From Rhodalgimonas zhirmunskyi (GTDB lineage: Bacteria > Pseudomonadota > Alphaproteobacteria > Rhodobacterales > Rhodobacteraceae): DNA of 64,000 nt. The notes beneath the pieces are model-generated. The model was not told the origin of the DNA. It worked only from the letters and a program-made list of their open reading frames with translations, and ran no database searches. The stretch covers positions 558,001-622,000 of the forward strand of contig JANFFA010000002.1 of NCBI GenBank assembly GCA_030848925.1, in the 5' to 3' direction. Positions 8,222 through 16,410 of the stretch are shown piece by piece (the stretch's first letter is position 1; each line of letters opens with the position of its first letter). Made by a program: the position numbers and the translations under genes.

Positions 8222-8890
8222 TCAGGCGCTGGGCAGGATCACGATTTCCACCCGGCGGTTGAGCTGGCGCCCTTCGGGGGTGAGGTTCGAGGCGACCGGC
8301 TGGTTTTCACCCCGGCCCATGGCCTGCACGCGGGTGGCGGTGACGCCGCGGTTGATCAGCGCGCGCGCGACCGTATCGGCGCGGCGATAGGAGAGGTCTT
8401 GGTTGTAGGCGGCATCGCCCACGTTGTCGGTATGACCCAGCACCTGCACGGTGGAGTTCGGATAGGCGTTCAGGTTCTGTGCCACGGCGCCCATGTCCGA
8501 GAGCAGATCGGGGCGCAGCTGGTCGCTGTTGGTGGCGAACAGGATGTCCTGCGGCAGGGTGACAATCAGGCGATCGCCGGTGTTCTGGATCTGCACGTCA
8601 TTGCCGACGGCCTGGCGCAGGTCACGTTCCTGCTTGTCGAGGATCGAGCCGCCAACGGCGCCCACGGCGGCGCCCAGCACGGCGCCGGTGGCTGCGGCCT
8701 TGCCACGATCGCCCTTGCGGCCGGTGATTGCGCCGATGGCCGCGCCGACGCCAGCGCCCAGAACCGCGCCGTCGCGGGTCTTGTTGGTGCCGTCGCCGAT
8801 GCCGCCAACAGCTGCCGGGTCGGTGCAGGCGGTGGTGAGGGTGAGCGAGCCCGCGGCAAGCGCGAGGGTCAGTTTGCGAATGGGTTTCAT
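8222..8890 (-). CDS. OmpA-family outer-membrane lipoprotein (YiaD-like)
   Basis: Peptidoglycan-binding lipoprotein of 222 residues. The signal peptide ends in a lipobox (LTTAC) near residue 22. A Gly/Ala-rich segment follows, with glycine-zipper repeats (AVLGAGVGAAIGAITG and AVLGAAVGAVGGSI), suggesting a membrane-associated oligomer. The C-terminal OmpA domain shows LFATNSDQLRPD, VLGHTDNVGDAAYNQDLSYRRA and MGRGENQPVASN, then RQLNRRVEIVI, the residues that bind diaminopimelate. It likely tethers the outer membrane to the cell wall. Monocistronic, with a hairpin terminator after the stop. Confidence 0.92.
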   Translation of the reverse strand: MKPIRKLTLALAAGSLTLTTACTDPAAVGGIGDGTNKTRDGAVLGAGVGAAIGAITGRKGDRGKAAATGAVLGAAVGAVGGSILDKQERDLRQAVGNDVQIQNTGDRLIVTLPQDILFATNSDQLRPDLLSDMGAVAQNLNAYPNSTVQVLGHTDNVGDAAYNQDLSYRRADTVARALINRGVTATRVQAMGRGENQPVASNLTPEGRQLNRRVEIVILPSA

Positions 8891-9011
8891 TATGTGTCTG
8901 CCTCTGAAGCTGGCGCCGCATTTGTTGCGCGGCGATCTGGGCGCAATATAGCGGGGATTTTCGCTGACCCAAGCGAAAGCAGCGGGGAAATCGGCGGCAT
9001 ATCGCGCATTC

Positions 9012-9875
9012 TCACCCTCGTTGGGGGCGTGGGGGCGTCGCTTCGCGTCTTGCGCTTTCCCATGCGAGGAGGGCGCGTTTTACCGGCAGGCCCCAGTGAT
9101 AGCCGCCAAGCGCGCCGGATTTGCGCAGCGCCCGGTGACAGGGGATCAGCCAGCTGACCGGGTTGCGCCCGACCGCCGTGCCCACCGCGCGCACGGCGCG
9201 GGGGTGGCCGACGGCCTGGGCGATTTCGGAATAGGTGGTCACCTGCCCCGAGGGGATTTGCAAAAGCGCCTCCCAGACCTTGATCTGGAACGGGGCGCCG
9301 ATCATGTGCAGCCGGGTTTCGCCATTGCCGGTGAAGGCGGCGTCGACCAGCGGGCGCAGCGCCGCGGGGTTTTCGGTATAATGGGCCTTGGGCCAGCGGG
9401 CGCGCAGATCTTCCATCGCCGCATCCGCGCCGGTTTCGGCGGCGAAGGCAATGCCGCAGAGGCCCTTTTCGGTGCCCATGACAAGGGCCGGGCCAAACGG
9501 GCTGTCGAACCAGCCGAAGGCGATGTCGAGACCGTCGCCACGGCGGGCATAGTCGCCGGGACTCATCGCTTCCCATTTCACGAACAGATCATGCAGGCGG
9601 CCCGAGCCGGAGAGGCCAACGGAATGGGCGGTTTGCAGGGTTGTCATATGGTCGCCCAGCATGCGCTTGGCCTGATCGAGTTGCAGGTATTGCTGATAGC
9701 GTTTGGGCGAGACGCCGACCCATTGCGAAAAGCTGCGCTGGAAATGCGCCGGACTCATCCCCATGCGCGCCGAGAGGTCTTCGAGGGTGAGCGGGGTTTC
9801 TGCGCTGTCGATCTCGTCCAGCGCGCGGCGCATGACGTGGTAGTGATAGCTTTGTTCCTGCGGCTGGGCGTTCAT
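9012..9875 (-). CDS. AraC-type HTH + O6-methylguanine-DNA methyltransferase fusion (Ada-like)
   Basis: Suicide repair enzyme that takes methyl groups from O6-methylguanine or O4-methylthymine, fused to a regulatory DNA-binding domain. Residues 1-100 form an AraC HTH (LTLEDLSARMGMSPAHFQRSF and VGVSPKRYQQYLQLDQAKRML). Residues 115-285 form the MGMT domain with FQIKVWEALLQIPSGQVTTY, VGRNPVSWLIPCHR (active-site Cys) and GGYHWGLPVKRALLAWE. The N-terminal Ada zinc domain that senses phosphotriesters (the methyl-activated Cys) is absent, so control by Ada-type methylation is unlikely. The start and ribosome-binding site lie in a 25-bp tandem duplication. The label ada is functional shorthand only. 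Confidence 0.9.
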   Translation of the reverse strand: MNAQPQEQSYHYHVMRRALDEIDSAETPLTLEDLSARMGMSPAHFQRSFSQWVGVSPKRYQQYLQLDQAKRMLGDHMTTLQTAHSVGLSGSGRLHDLFVKWEAMSPGDYARRGDGLDIAFGWFDSPFGPALVMGTEKGLCGIAFAAETGADAAMEDLRARWPKAHYTENPAALRPLVDAAFTGNGETRLHMIGAPFQIKVWEALLQIPSGQVTTYSEIAQAVGHPRAVRAVGTAVGRNPVSWLIPCHRALRKSGALGGYHWGLPVKRALLAWESARREATPPRPQRG

Positions 9876-9922
9876 CGGGTGTCTCCTTCTCTTGCAACAT
9901 CGGGTGTCTCCTTCTCTTGCAA
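9873..9922 (-). repeat. Perfect 25-bp tandem duplication covering the ribosome-binding site and start codon of the ada-like gene
   Basis: The 25-base unit at 9873-9897 is repeated without change at 9898-9922. Each copy, read on the minus strand, contains GAGAAGGAGACACCCG followed by ATG. The inner ATG (9875) opens the repair gene. The outer ATG (9900) is 25 bases upstream and therefore out of frame, reading MLQEKETPDERPAAG. Two competing initiation sites thus precede the gene. Confidence 0.9.
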
Positions 9923-10035
9923 CAAGGATAGGGTGGGCCGGGCGTCGGAGCGACCCGGATTTTGCGCATTTGGCAGAACGGGCTTTGGGGGCGGTGGAAA
10001 TACGTTAGAAAGAGGCCAGCCAAAGGGGGTGCGCG

Positions 10036-10632
10036 ATGAAAACGATCGAGACGATTGAGCAGCTTGAGGCGCTCTATGGCCCGCCGGTGCCAGCGGCGAT
10101 CACCAAGGTGACGCGCGAGATGACGCCGCTTTACCGCCAGTGGATCGAGGCGAGCCGCTTTGTGGTGTTGTCGACCGTGGGGCCTGAGGGCACGGATGGC
10201 AGCCCGCGCGGCGATACCGACCCGGTGGTGCGCATTGCGGGGCCGAAAACGCTGCTTCTGCCGGATTGGCGGGGCAACAACCGGATCGATACGTTGCGCA
10301 ACATGGTGCGCGACCCGAGGGTGAGCCTGATGTTCCTTGTGCCGGGCAGCGACAACGTGGTGCGGGTGAACGGCAACGCGGTTTTGACGGCGGATGAGGA
10401 CCTGCGCGCCCAGTTCGAGAAGGCGGGCAAGTTACCCGCGACGGTGATGGTGATCACGCTGGACGAGATGTATTTCCAATGCGCCAAGGCGGTGATGCGG
10501 GCCGATCTGTGGGGCGGGGGCCGCGCAGAGGTGCCGAGCGCCGGGCAGTTCATCCGCGAGATGCAGGCGGATTTCGATGCCGAAAGCTATGACGCGGGCT
10601 ATCCCGAATATGCCAAGGGGCGGTTCTGGTAG
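10036..10632 (+). CDS. Pyridoxamine-5'-phosphate-oxidase-fold flavoprotein
   Basis: Predicted 198-residue cytoplasmic FMN-binding split-barrel protein. Visible family segments are SRFVVLSTVGPEGTDGSPRGD, KTLLLPDWRGNNRIDTLRNM and SLMFLVPGSDNVVRVNGNAVLT, which build the FMN site of the PNPOx-like superfamily. An extended C-terminal part ends ESYDAGYPEYAKGRFW, as in a frequent proteobacterial subfamily annotated only as pyridoxamine 5'-phosphate oxidase family. It is not PdxH, and the substrate is unknown. The neighbours (a repair protein and a GST) give no pathway. Confidence 0.82.
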   Translation: MKTIETIEQLEALYGPPVPAAITKVTREMTPLYRQWIEASRFVVLSTVGPEGTDGSPRGDTDPVVRIAGPKTLLLPDWRGNNRIDTLRNMVRDPRVSLMFLVPGSDNVVRVNGNAVLTADEDLRAQFEKAGKLPATVMVITLDEMYFQCAKAVMRADLWGGGRAEVPSAGQFIREMQADFDAESYDAGYPEYAKGRFW

Positions 10633-10735
10633 GGTATCCCGTCGCGTCGCGGCGTCGCGCTACACGAATTGAGCTTTTCTTCTGGCGGCGCTTGGGCAAA
10701 CCTTGCGGCGCAATGAAACAGGGAAGGCGTATGCG

Positions 10736-11323
10736 ATGTATGACGTGATTGGTGGGGTCGAGAACCGCACGTTCCGGGTGCTTTGGGCGATGGAAGAGAT
10801 GGGGTTGGACTATACCTTCCACAAGTCGAAGATGCACTCGGAGACGGTCGCATCGCTCAACCCGTCGGGCAAGGTGCCGATCCTCAAGGTCGAGGGTAAG
10901 CCGATCACCGACAGCTCGGCCATCATGCAATACCTTGCCGACAAGCATGACAAGCTGACCTACAAGGCGGGCACGATTGAGCGCGCGCAGCAGGACAGCC
11001 TGCATTTCCAGATCATAGACGAGATCGACGCCGTGCTTTGGGTGGCGACGCGCCACAGTTTCACCCTGCCCGAGGAGCGCCGCGTGCCCGAGGTGAAGGA
11101 AAGCCTGCGCTGGGAATTCGGCCTGAACATCGCCCGTATTGCCGACAAGCTGGGCGATCAGGAGTTTCTGATGGGCGACAAGATGACGGTGCCCGACATC
11201 ATCCTGTGCCATTGCCTGAGTTGGGCGCGCTCGGCCAAGTTCGATGTGCCGCATGACAACCTTTCGGCCTATGGCAAGCGCCTGCGCGGACGCAAGGCCT
11301 ATGCCAAGGCGGCGGCGAACTGA
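10736..11323 (+). CDS. Glutathione S-transferase family protein
   Basis: The 195-residue product has the N-terminal thioredoxin-like domain: NRTFRVLWAMEEMGLDY, then the glutathione-binding NPSGKVPILKV and the DSSAIMQYLAD motif. The all-helical C-terminal domain follows, with FLMGDKMTVPDIILCHCLSWA (N-capping S/T-x-x-D motif). It conjugates glutathione to, or isomerises, unknown substrates in the cytoplasm. The start MYDVIGG follows GGAAGGCG; the longer upstream frame begins at TTG and looks spurious. Monocistronic. Confidence 0.88.
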   Translation: MYDVIGGVENRTFRVLWAMEEMGLDYTFHKSKMHSETVASLNPSGKVPILKVEGKPITDSSAIMQYLADKHDKLTYKAGTIERAQQDSLHFQIIDEIDAVLWVATRHSFTLPEERRVPEVKESLRWEFGLNIARIADKLGDQEFLMGDKMTVPDIILCHCLSWARSAKFDVPHDNLSAYGKRLRGRKAYAKAAAN

Positions 11324-11421
11324 GCCAAACGGGTAAGCGCCCCGCGACATCCGCTGGCGTGGTCGCCATTGCGCGGCCTGCGGGCCGGTGGTAGCCAAGG
11401 CACGACTTTGCGGGGTGTTTC

Positions 11422-12363
11422 ATGGCCACACAGTATTTCGTTATCGGCAGCGGCTCGATCGGGCGGCGCCATCATGGCAACCTGCAGGCCCTTGGGGCCG
11501 AAAGCCAGTTGATCGGCTGGCGCGGGGCCGACCTTGCCACGCTTGAGGCGCTGATCGGGGGCGCGGGACAGGCCGGGGTGGTGATCGCCACGGCGACGCA
11601 GATCCGGCTTGAGCTGATCGAACTTTGCGGGCGACTGGGCGTGCCGTTCTACGTTGAAAAACCGCTCGCCTTTCGCATGGACGAGCTTGCGCGCATTCAA
11701 GAGGCCGCCGCGCCGGTGGCCGCGCGGTCCATCGTCGGGTTCATGATGCGTTATCACCCGGCGTTTCTGGCGCTCTATGGTGATGCGCCCCGGGCCTATG
11801 GGTTCGACATGGAAATCGGCCACGACGTGCGCCAATGGCGGCAGAACTGGCGTTTTGGCGACAGCTATGCCGCGCGCCCCGAGGGCGGCGGCGTGCTGCT
11901 GGACCTGTGTCACGAGTTGGACATGGCGCATTGCCTGTTTCCGCGCGCCAAGCTGCACGCGGTCGACAGCATCGGACATACCGATTTCCCCGGTGTCGAT
12001 TTTGCCACGCGGGTGACGCTGGCCGAAGACGGCGGGCCGGTCGGCACGGTGTCGATGGATTATCTTTCGCCCCAGAGCCTGCGCAACACGCGGCTGCGCG
12101 GGCGTGAAGGCGTGGTCGATCTTGACCTGCTGGGGCCGCGTTTGACGCGCCGCCCGGGCGATGATGTGCAGGACTGGGACTTTGATCGCAACGACATGTT
12201 CCTTGCCATCATGCGCGATTTCATGGCGCTGACAGAAGGGCGCGCGCCCTCGGACAATCCGCTTTTGCCGCGGTTCGATCTTGTTCAGGACAGTTGCGCG
12301 CTGATCGCGCAGGCCTGGGAAGCGCGGCGGTTTCATGGGACTATAGAAGGAGGGTTCGAATGA
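11422..12363 (+). CDS. Gfo/Idh/MocA-family sugar oxidoreductase (PtmF-like position)
   Basis: NAD(P)-dependent dehydrogenase of 313 residues: Rossmann motif VIGSGSIGRRHHGNLQALG, the family signature EKPLAF with the conserved Lys, and LDLCHELDMAHCLF with the catalytic His region. It opens a three-gene plus-strand operon: its stop overlaps the start of the cytidylyltransferase gene by ATGA, and an SDR gene follows. The same trio (oxidoreductase, CMP-sugar synthetase, SDR) occurs in Campylobacter ptm and other nonulosonic-acid loci. A role in modifying an acidic nine-carbon sugar or its precursor is inferred from that context only. Confidence 0.85.
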   Translation: MATQYFVIGSGSIGRRHHGNLQALGAESQLIGWRGADLATLEALIGGAGQAGVVIATATQIRLELIELCGRLGVPFYVEKPLAFRMDELARIQEAAAPVAARSIVGFMMRYHPAFLALYGDAPRAYGFDMEIGHDVRQWRQNWRFGDSYAARPEGGGVLLDLCHELDMAHCLFPRAKLHAVDSIGHTDFPGVDFATRVTLAEDGGPVGTVSMDYLSPQSLRNTRLRGREGVVDLDLLGPRLTRRPGDDVQDWDFDRNDMFLAIMRDFMALTEGRAPSDNPLLPRFDLVQDSCALIAQAWEARRFHGTIEGGFE

Positions 12364-13055
12364 TCCTTGGGCATATCGGCGTCCGCAAAGGCTCCAAGGG
12401 GGTGCCGGGCAAGAATTTTCGTGATCTTCTGGGCAAGCCCCTGATCGATTGGTCACTGGAGCAGCTTCTGGCGCATCCGCGTGTCGACGCCGTGGTGGTG
12501 TCGACCGATGACGAACGGATTTACGAACATGCGGTGGCCAAGGGATGCCTGCCGATGGGGTTGCGCCCCGACAGCCTTGCCACCGATGGGGCGGGGAAAT
12601 GGGGAGTGTGGCAACACGCGCTGGGCGTGGTCGAAGAGATGAAGGGCCCGGTCGAGGCGTTTCTTGACCTCGACTGCACCTCGCCGCTGCGTGATCCGAG
12701 CGATATCGACGGCGCGCTGGATGCGTATTTCGAGAACAAGCCCGACATGATCATGTCCTGCACCGAGGCGCGCAAGAACCCTTATTTCAACCTCGTCGAG
12801 CCGGATCAGAACGGCTATCTCAGGGTGTCGAAGCCGCTTCCCGGCGGGGTAGTCGCGCGCCAGCAGGCCCCCACGGTGTGGGAACACGCGGCGAGCACTT
12901 ATGTTGTCGATCCCGACTACCTCAAGCGGGCGCAGGGCCTGTTTCAGGGGCGGGTGCTGCCCTACCTGATGCCGCCCGAGCGCTGCGTCGATATCGATAC
13001 CGAACTGGATTTCAAGATTGTCGAATGCCTGATGAAGGAGCGTGAAAATGGGTGA
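12360..13055 (+). CDS. Acylneuraminate cytidylyltransferase-like (CMP-nonulosonate synthetase)
   Basis: Activates a nonulosonic acid with CTP to give the CMP-sugar. The 231-residue protein opens ILGHIGVRKGSKGVPGKNFRDLLGKPLIDW, whose R-x-GSKG-x-x-x-KN loop binds CTP, and later shows STDDERIYEHA and LDLDCTSPLRDPSDID with the metal-binding Asp residues. This is the NeuA/PtmB pattern rather than KdsB. The ATG overlaps the preceding stop (ATGA) and the end overlaps the next gene by eight bases. With NeuB- and NeuC-like genes 3-8 kb away it completes a sialic-acid-type route. Confidence 0.88.
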   Translation: MILGHIGVRKGSKGVPGKNFRDLLGKPLIDWSLEQLLAHPRVDAVVVSTDDERIYEHAVAKGCLPMGLRPDSLATDGAGKWGVWQHALGVVEEMKGPVEAFLDLDCTSPLRDPSDIDGALDAYFENKPDMIMSCTEARKNPYFNLVEPDQNGYLRVSKPLPGGVVARQQAPTVWEHAASTYVVDPDYLKRAQGLFQGRVLPYLMPPERCVDIDTELDFKIVECLMKERENG

Positions 13056-13839
13056 TCAACTGAAGGGCCGCACGGTTTTCATTACCGGGTCGGGCGGTGT
13101 TCTGGGCTCGACCTATGTGCGCCGGATGCTGGATCAGGGCGCGCGCGTCGTGGCAAGCGACCTGCCCGGGCATCGCGCCGAGGCGCTGCAAGCGGCGCAT
13201 GAGGGCAACGAGAATTTCCGCTTTTACGAGTTGGACGTGGGCGAAGAGGCGGCGGTCGAAGAGATTTTCAAGCGCATCATGGGCGATGGCTGGGAGCCGA
13301 ACGTCGTGCTGAACAACGCCGCGATCACCGGCGAGATGCTGATGGGCAAGGGCAAGTCCTTTCCCGATTTCTGCGATACCACGGTCGAGGATTTTGAGAA
13401 GACGCTGCACACCAACCTGACCGGCGCCTTCATGGTGGCGCGGCAGATGGACCGCGATATCGTCGGGCGCTATCCCAGCACGCTGATCAACGTGGCGTCG
13501 ATGTATGCGCTCAACGGCGCGCATCATCCGATTTACGACGGGATGCCGTTCAAGAATTTCTCGGCCTATGGTGTGTCGAAGGCGGGGATTCACGGGCTTA
13601 CCGTGTGGTTGGCGGGCTATTGGGCCAAGCGTAACGCGACGGTGAACACGATTTCGCCCGGCGCGGTGTTCAACGGCCATTCCGAAGAATTCCAGCGCCG
13701 CGTGGGCGAGTTGATCATGCAGGGCCGCATGGCGCAGCCCGATGAGATCGCCGACGTGATGCTGTTCCTTGCCAGCGCGCAGGCCGGGCACATGACCGGG
13801 CAGATGGTCAACGTGGATGGTGGCTTTTCGGCCTGGTAG
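13048..13839 (+). CDS. Short-chain dehydrogenase/reductase (PtmA-like)
   Basis: NAD(P)-dependent SDR of 263 residues with FITGSGGVLGSTYVRRML (cofactor loop), NNAAI, the catalytic Ser in INVASMYAL, and Y-x-x-x-K in SAYGVSKAGIHGL, followed by NTISPGAVF. The ATG at 13048 is seven bases after AGGAG, so the GTG six bases earlier is less likely. Third gene of the oxidoreductase-cytidylyltransferase-SDR operon, so probably involved in making or tailoring the nonulosonate. Its 3' end overlaps the convergent GT30 gene by 32 bases. Confidence 0.88.
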   Translation: MGDQLKGRTVFITGSGGVLGSTYVRRMLDQGARVVASDLPGHRAEALQAAHEGNENFRFYELDVGEEAAVEEIFKRIMGDGWEPNVVLNNAAITGEMLMGKGKSFPDFCDTTVEDFEKTLHTNLTGAFMVARQMDRDIVGRYPSTLINVASMYALNGAHHPIYDGMPFKNFSAYGVSKAGIHGLTVWLAGYWAKRNATVNTISPGAVFNGHSEEFQRRVGELIMQGRMAQPDEIADVMLFLASAQAGHMTGQMVNVDGGFSAW

Positions 13840-15142
13840 GCGCGCCCCAGGTGTCGAGCGCGGCCAGGGTCTTTTCTACCGCGCCCGCATGGGTGGCAAG
13901 GAAGGCGTCGATCCGGGCCTGATCGGGGAATTTCGGCTCTGTTACGGCTGAAAACAGCCCGTCGGGGCCGACCTGCCGCGCCACGCCGGCGGCGATGGCC
14001 TCGCGGGCGGGGTATTCGATTGTCCAGATTTCGGGGCCGACGATGACGGGTTTTCCCAGCATCAAGGGCTCGATGATATTGTGGGAGCCGCGCGGGTTGA
14101 AGCCACCACCGGCCACGGCCAGATCGCAGAGCGCGAGGTAGAAGAACATTTCGCCCAAGCTGTCGCCCAGCAGCACGTCGATCTGCGGGGGATGCGTGGC
14201 GGTGAGCGTTTCGTCAAGCACATCGGAGCGGCGGGCAAAGCGCAATCCGGCCTGCGCCAGCTTTTGCGCGACCGCGTCGAAGCGTTCGGGCGCGCGGGGA
14301 ACAAAGACGAAAAGTGGCTTGTTAGAGCCTTTTTTTTGCGTTTCCAGCAACAGGTCGATGAACAGGTCTTCCTCCCATTCGACCACCGAGGACAGGGTGA
14401 TGACCGGCCTGTCCGCGGCGATCGCGGGGCGCAGGATGCGCGCCGCGGCAAGTTGCCCTTCGGGGATAGGTTGTTCGAAGCGCATTTCGCCGGTGAGGGC
14501 GATGCGGTCCTGTCCGAAATGGCGCATCCGGGCGGCGTGGACCTCGGATTTCACCATGACACCGGCGAAGCCAGGCAGCAGCAGGCCGGGGGACAGTGCG
14601 CGGGTTTTGTCGCGGGTGAAGCTTTTCTCCGGATACTGACCGTTGCACAGGTAAAGCGGGATACCGGCGCGGCGGCAGGCGGTGATCATGCCGGGCCAAT
14701 ACTCAACCTCCATCACCAGCCCGAACTTGGGCCGCACGGCGCGGAAAAACCGGCGGAAAGCGAGGCCGTAGTCGAACGGCACATAGCCGGCCTGCACTGT
14801 GCCTTGGGCGATCTCGGGGATGAAGATCTGTTCCGCCTCGCGCAGGCCGGCGGGGGTGAAATTCGTGATCACCACATGTTCGCCCTGATCAAGGAAGGCG
14901 CGTATCAGCGGCACGGCAGAGCGAAGCTCGCCGATGGAAACGGCGTGGATCCAGACGGGTGGCTGATCTGCGCGCGGATGAAAGCCGAACCGTTCGCGAA
15001 TGCGCCGGGAATAAAGCGGATCGCGGCGGCCACGGTGCCAGAGGTAGGCGAGGATCACCGGCATCAGCACAAACCACGCCACCCGCCAGAGAACGAGAAC
15101 GGCGCAGAGGCGCAGGGGCTTTCTCCAAGGCGGCAGGGTCAT
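13808..15142 (-). CDS. GT30-family 3-deoxy-manno-octulosonate transferase paralogue 1 (WaaA/KdtA-like)
   Basis: Inner-membrane-anchored glycosyltransferase of 444 residues. An N-terminal hydrophobic helix (LCAVLVLWRVAWFVLMPVIL) is followed by WIHAVSIGELRSAVPLI, VITNFTPAGLREAE, VMEVEYWPGMITACRRAGIPL and, near the C-terminus, GGGFNPRGSHNIIEPLMLGKPV, the CMP-sugar-binding region. Typical WaaA adds Kdo from CMP-Kdo to lipid A precursor. It is the last gene of a three-gene minus-strand operon with neuC-like and a second GT30 gene; the ATG overlaps the upstream stop (ATGA). Sitting in a CMP-nonulosonate locus, it may use that donor instead; this is a hypothesis. Confidence 0.85.
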   Translation of the reverse strand: MTLPPWRKPLRLCAVLVLWRVAWFVLMPVILAYLWHRGRRDPLYSRRIRERFGFHPRADQPPVWIHAVSIGELRSAVPLIRAFLDQGEHVVITNFTPAGLREAEQIFIPEIAQGTVQAGYVPFDYGLAFRRFFRAVRPKFGLVMEVEYWPGMITACRRAGIPLYLCNGQYPEKSFTRDKTRALSPGLLLPGFAGVMVKSEVHAARMRHFGQDRIALTGEMRFEQPIPEGQLAAARILRPAIAADRPVITLSSVVEWEEDLFIDLLLETQKKGSNKPLFVFVPRAPERFDAVAQKLAQAGLRFARRSDVLDETLTATHPPQIDVLLGDSLGEMFFYLALCDLAVAGGGFNPRGSHNIIEPLMLGKPVIVGPEIWTIEYPAREAIAAGVARQVGPDGLFSAVTEPKFPDQARIDAFLATHAGAVEKTLAALDTWGAPTRPKSHHPR

Positions 15143-16410
15143 GACGCCCCCCGGATCATTTGGGCGAGGTCGGCGGCAAGCCCGTCCATCGCTGTTTGGC
15201 GCGCGGCGATAAGGGTTTGGGCGCGGCCGGGCATTTCGGCAAGATCGGGCCATGTTAGAGCCTGATAAAGCGCATCGGCATCATCGACACAGGCCGCCGC
15301 GCCCGCGCCATCAAGGGCAGCGTAATCGGCGGCGAAATTGGCCACGCGCGGGCCATGCAGCACGGCACAGTTCAATTGCGCGGGCTCCCACGGGTTGTGG
15401 CCTTCGACCGCGCCCATGGAGCCGCCGACAAAGGCCACGGGGGCGAGGCGATAGAACAGTCCCATCTCGCCCAAAGCGTCGGCGAGGTAGACTTGGGTTT
15501 GTGCCGTGATCGGTGCCTTGGCGCTGCGCCGGGCGGCACTCAGCCCTGCGGCTTTGATCTGGGACAGCACCTCTTCTGCGCGTTCGGGATAGCGCGGGGC
15601 GAGGATCAGAAGAGTTTGCGGATCATCCTGCAACAGGCGGGCGTGTGCGGCCAGCGCGGCGGCCTCGTCCGGGGCGTGGGTCGAGGCGGCGAGCCAGACG
15701 CGGCGTGTGCCGATTTCAGTCTCTAATTCAGCGCGATCGTGGGGCAGATCGGCCAAAGGCGGCGCGATGGATTTAAGCGATCCGTCGGTGCGCACGTCCC
15801 GCGCGCCAAGTGTGGAAAGATGCGCAGCGGTGGCGCTGTCTTGGGCCGAGACGAGGGCAAATCGTGGCAAGATATCGCGCCAGAGTGCAGCGATGCGCGC
15901 GCGTTTGGTGAAAGAGGTATCGTTCATCCGCGCATTGACCAGCGCCAGCGGGATACCGGCCTGATCGATGCGGTAGACGAGACCGGGCCAGACTTCTTGC
16001 TCTGCCCAGATCGAAAGGTCGGGGCGCCAATGCGCGAGGAAACGACGCGCCGGGCCGGGCGCGTCAAGCGGGGCGAACTGGTGGATCGTGCGGGGGGGCA
16101 GGTTGCGAGCGAACGCATCAGCCGCGCCGCGCGTGCCGGAGGTGACGAGGAAGTGCAAATCAGGCTCTAACATGGCCAGTTTCGCGATCAATCCGCGCAG
16201 CGCCAGCACCTCGCCCAAGCCCACGGCATGAAGCCAGACCAGCCGCCCGGCGGGGCGTTCGGCGCTGGCATGGCCGAGTTTCTCGCGCCAGCGGACCGGA
16301 TCCTCTTTGCCGCGCGCGATCCGCTTGCGCAGGTGGCGCGGCAAGAGCGGCCCGATCGCGCGTGTCAGCCCAAGCCATCCACGCAGCGCCAGCCCGGGGG
16401 CCTTAGCCAT
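15139..16410 (-). CDS. GT30-family 3-deoxy-manno-octulosonate transferase paralogue 2 (WaaA/KdtA-like)
   Basis: A second GT30 enzyme, 423 residues. Visible are VRWREKLGHAS, VWLHAVGLGEVLALRGL, FLVTSGTRGAADAFA, IWAEQEVWPGLVYRIDQAGIPLA, ARMNDTSFTKR and FVGGSMGAVEGHNPWEPAQL. The last motif (G-G-S...GHN..EP) is the canonical WaaA donor site. It clearly differs from its neighbour, so this is an old duplication, not a recent copy. It overlaps the neuC-like stop region by eight bases and the next GT30 start by ATGA. One of the two paralogues may be the housekeeping Kdo transferase; which one cannot be decided here. Confidence 0.85.
   Translation of the reverse strand: MAKAPGLALRGWLGLTRAIGPLLPRHLRKRIARGKEDPVRWREKLGHASAERPAGRLVWLHAVGLGEVLALRGLIAKLAMLEPDLHFLVTSGTRGAADAFARNLPPRTIHQFAPLDAPGPARRFLAHWRPDLSIWAEQEVWPGLVYRIDQAGIPLALVNARMNDTSFTKRARIAALWRDILPRFALVSAQDSATAAHLSTLGARDVRTDGSLKSIAPPLADLPHDRAELETEIGTRRVWLAASTHAPDEAAALAAHARLLQDDPQTLLILAPRYPERAEEVLSQIKAAGLSAARRSAKAPITAQTQVYLADALGEMGLFYRLAPVAFVGGSMGAVEGHNPWEPAQLNCAVLHGPRVANFAADYAALDGAGAAACVDDADALYQALTWPDLAEMPGRAQTLIAARQTAMDGLAADLAQMIRGAS

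Noticed and set aside
11422-13839. Legionaminic-acid (GDP) pathway
   Set aside because: The oxidoreductase, cytidylyltransferase and SDR trio resembles ptmF, ptmB and ptmA, but LegB, LegC, LegH and PtmE counterparts are missing here, so a full legionaminate route cannot be claimed.
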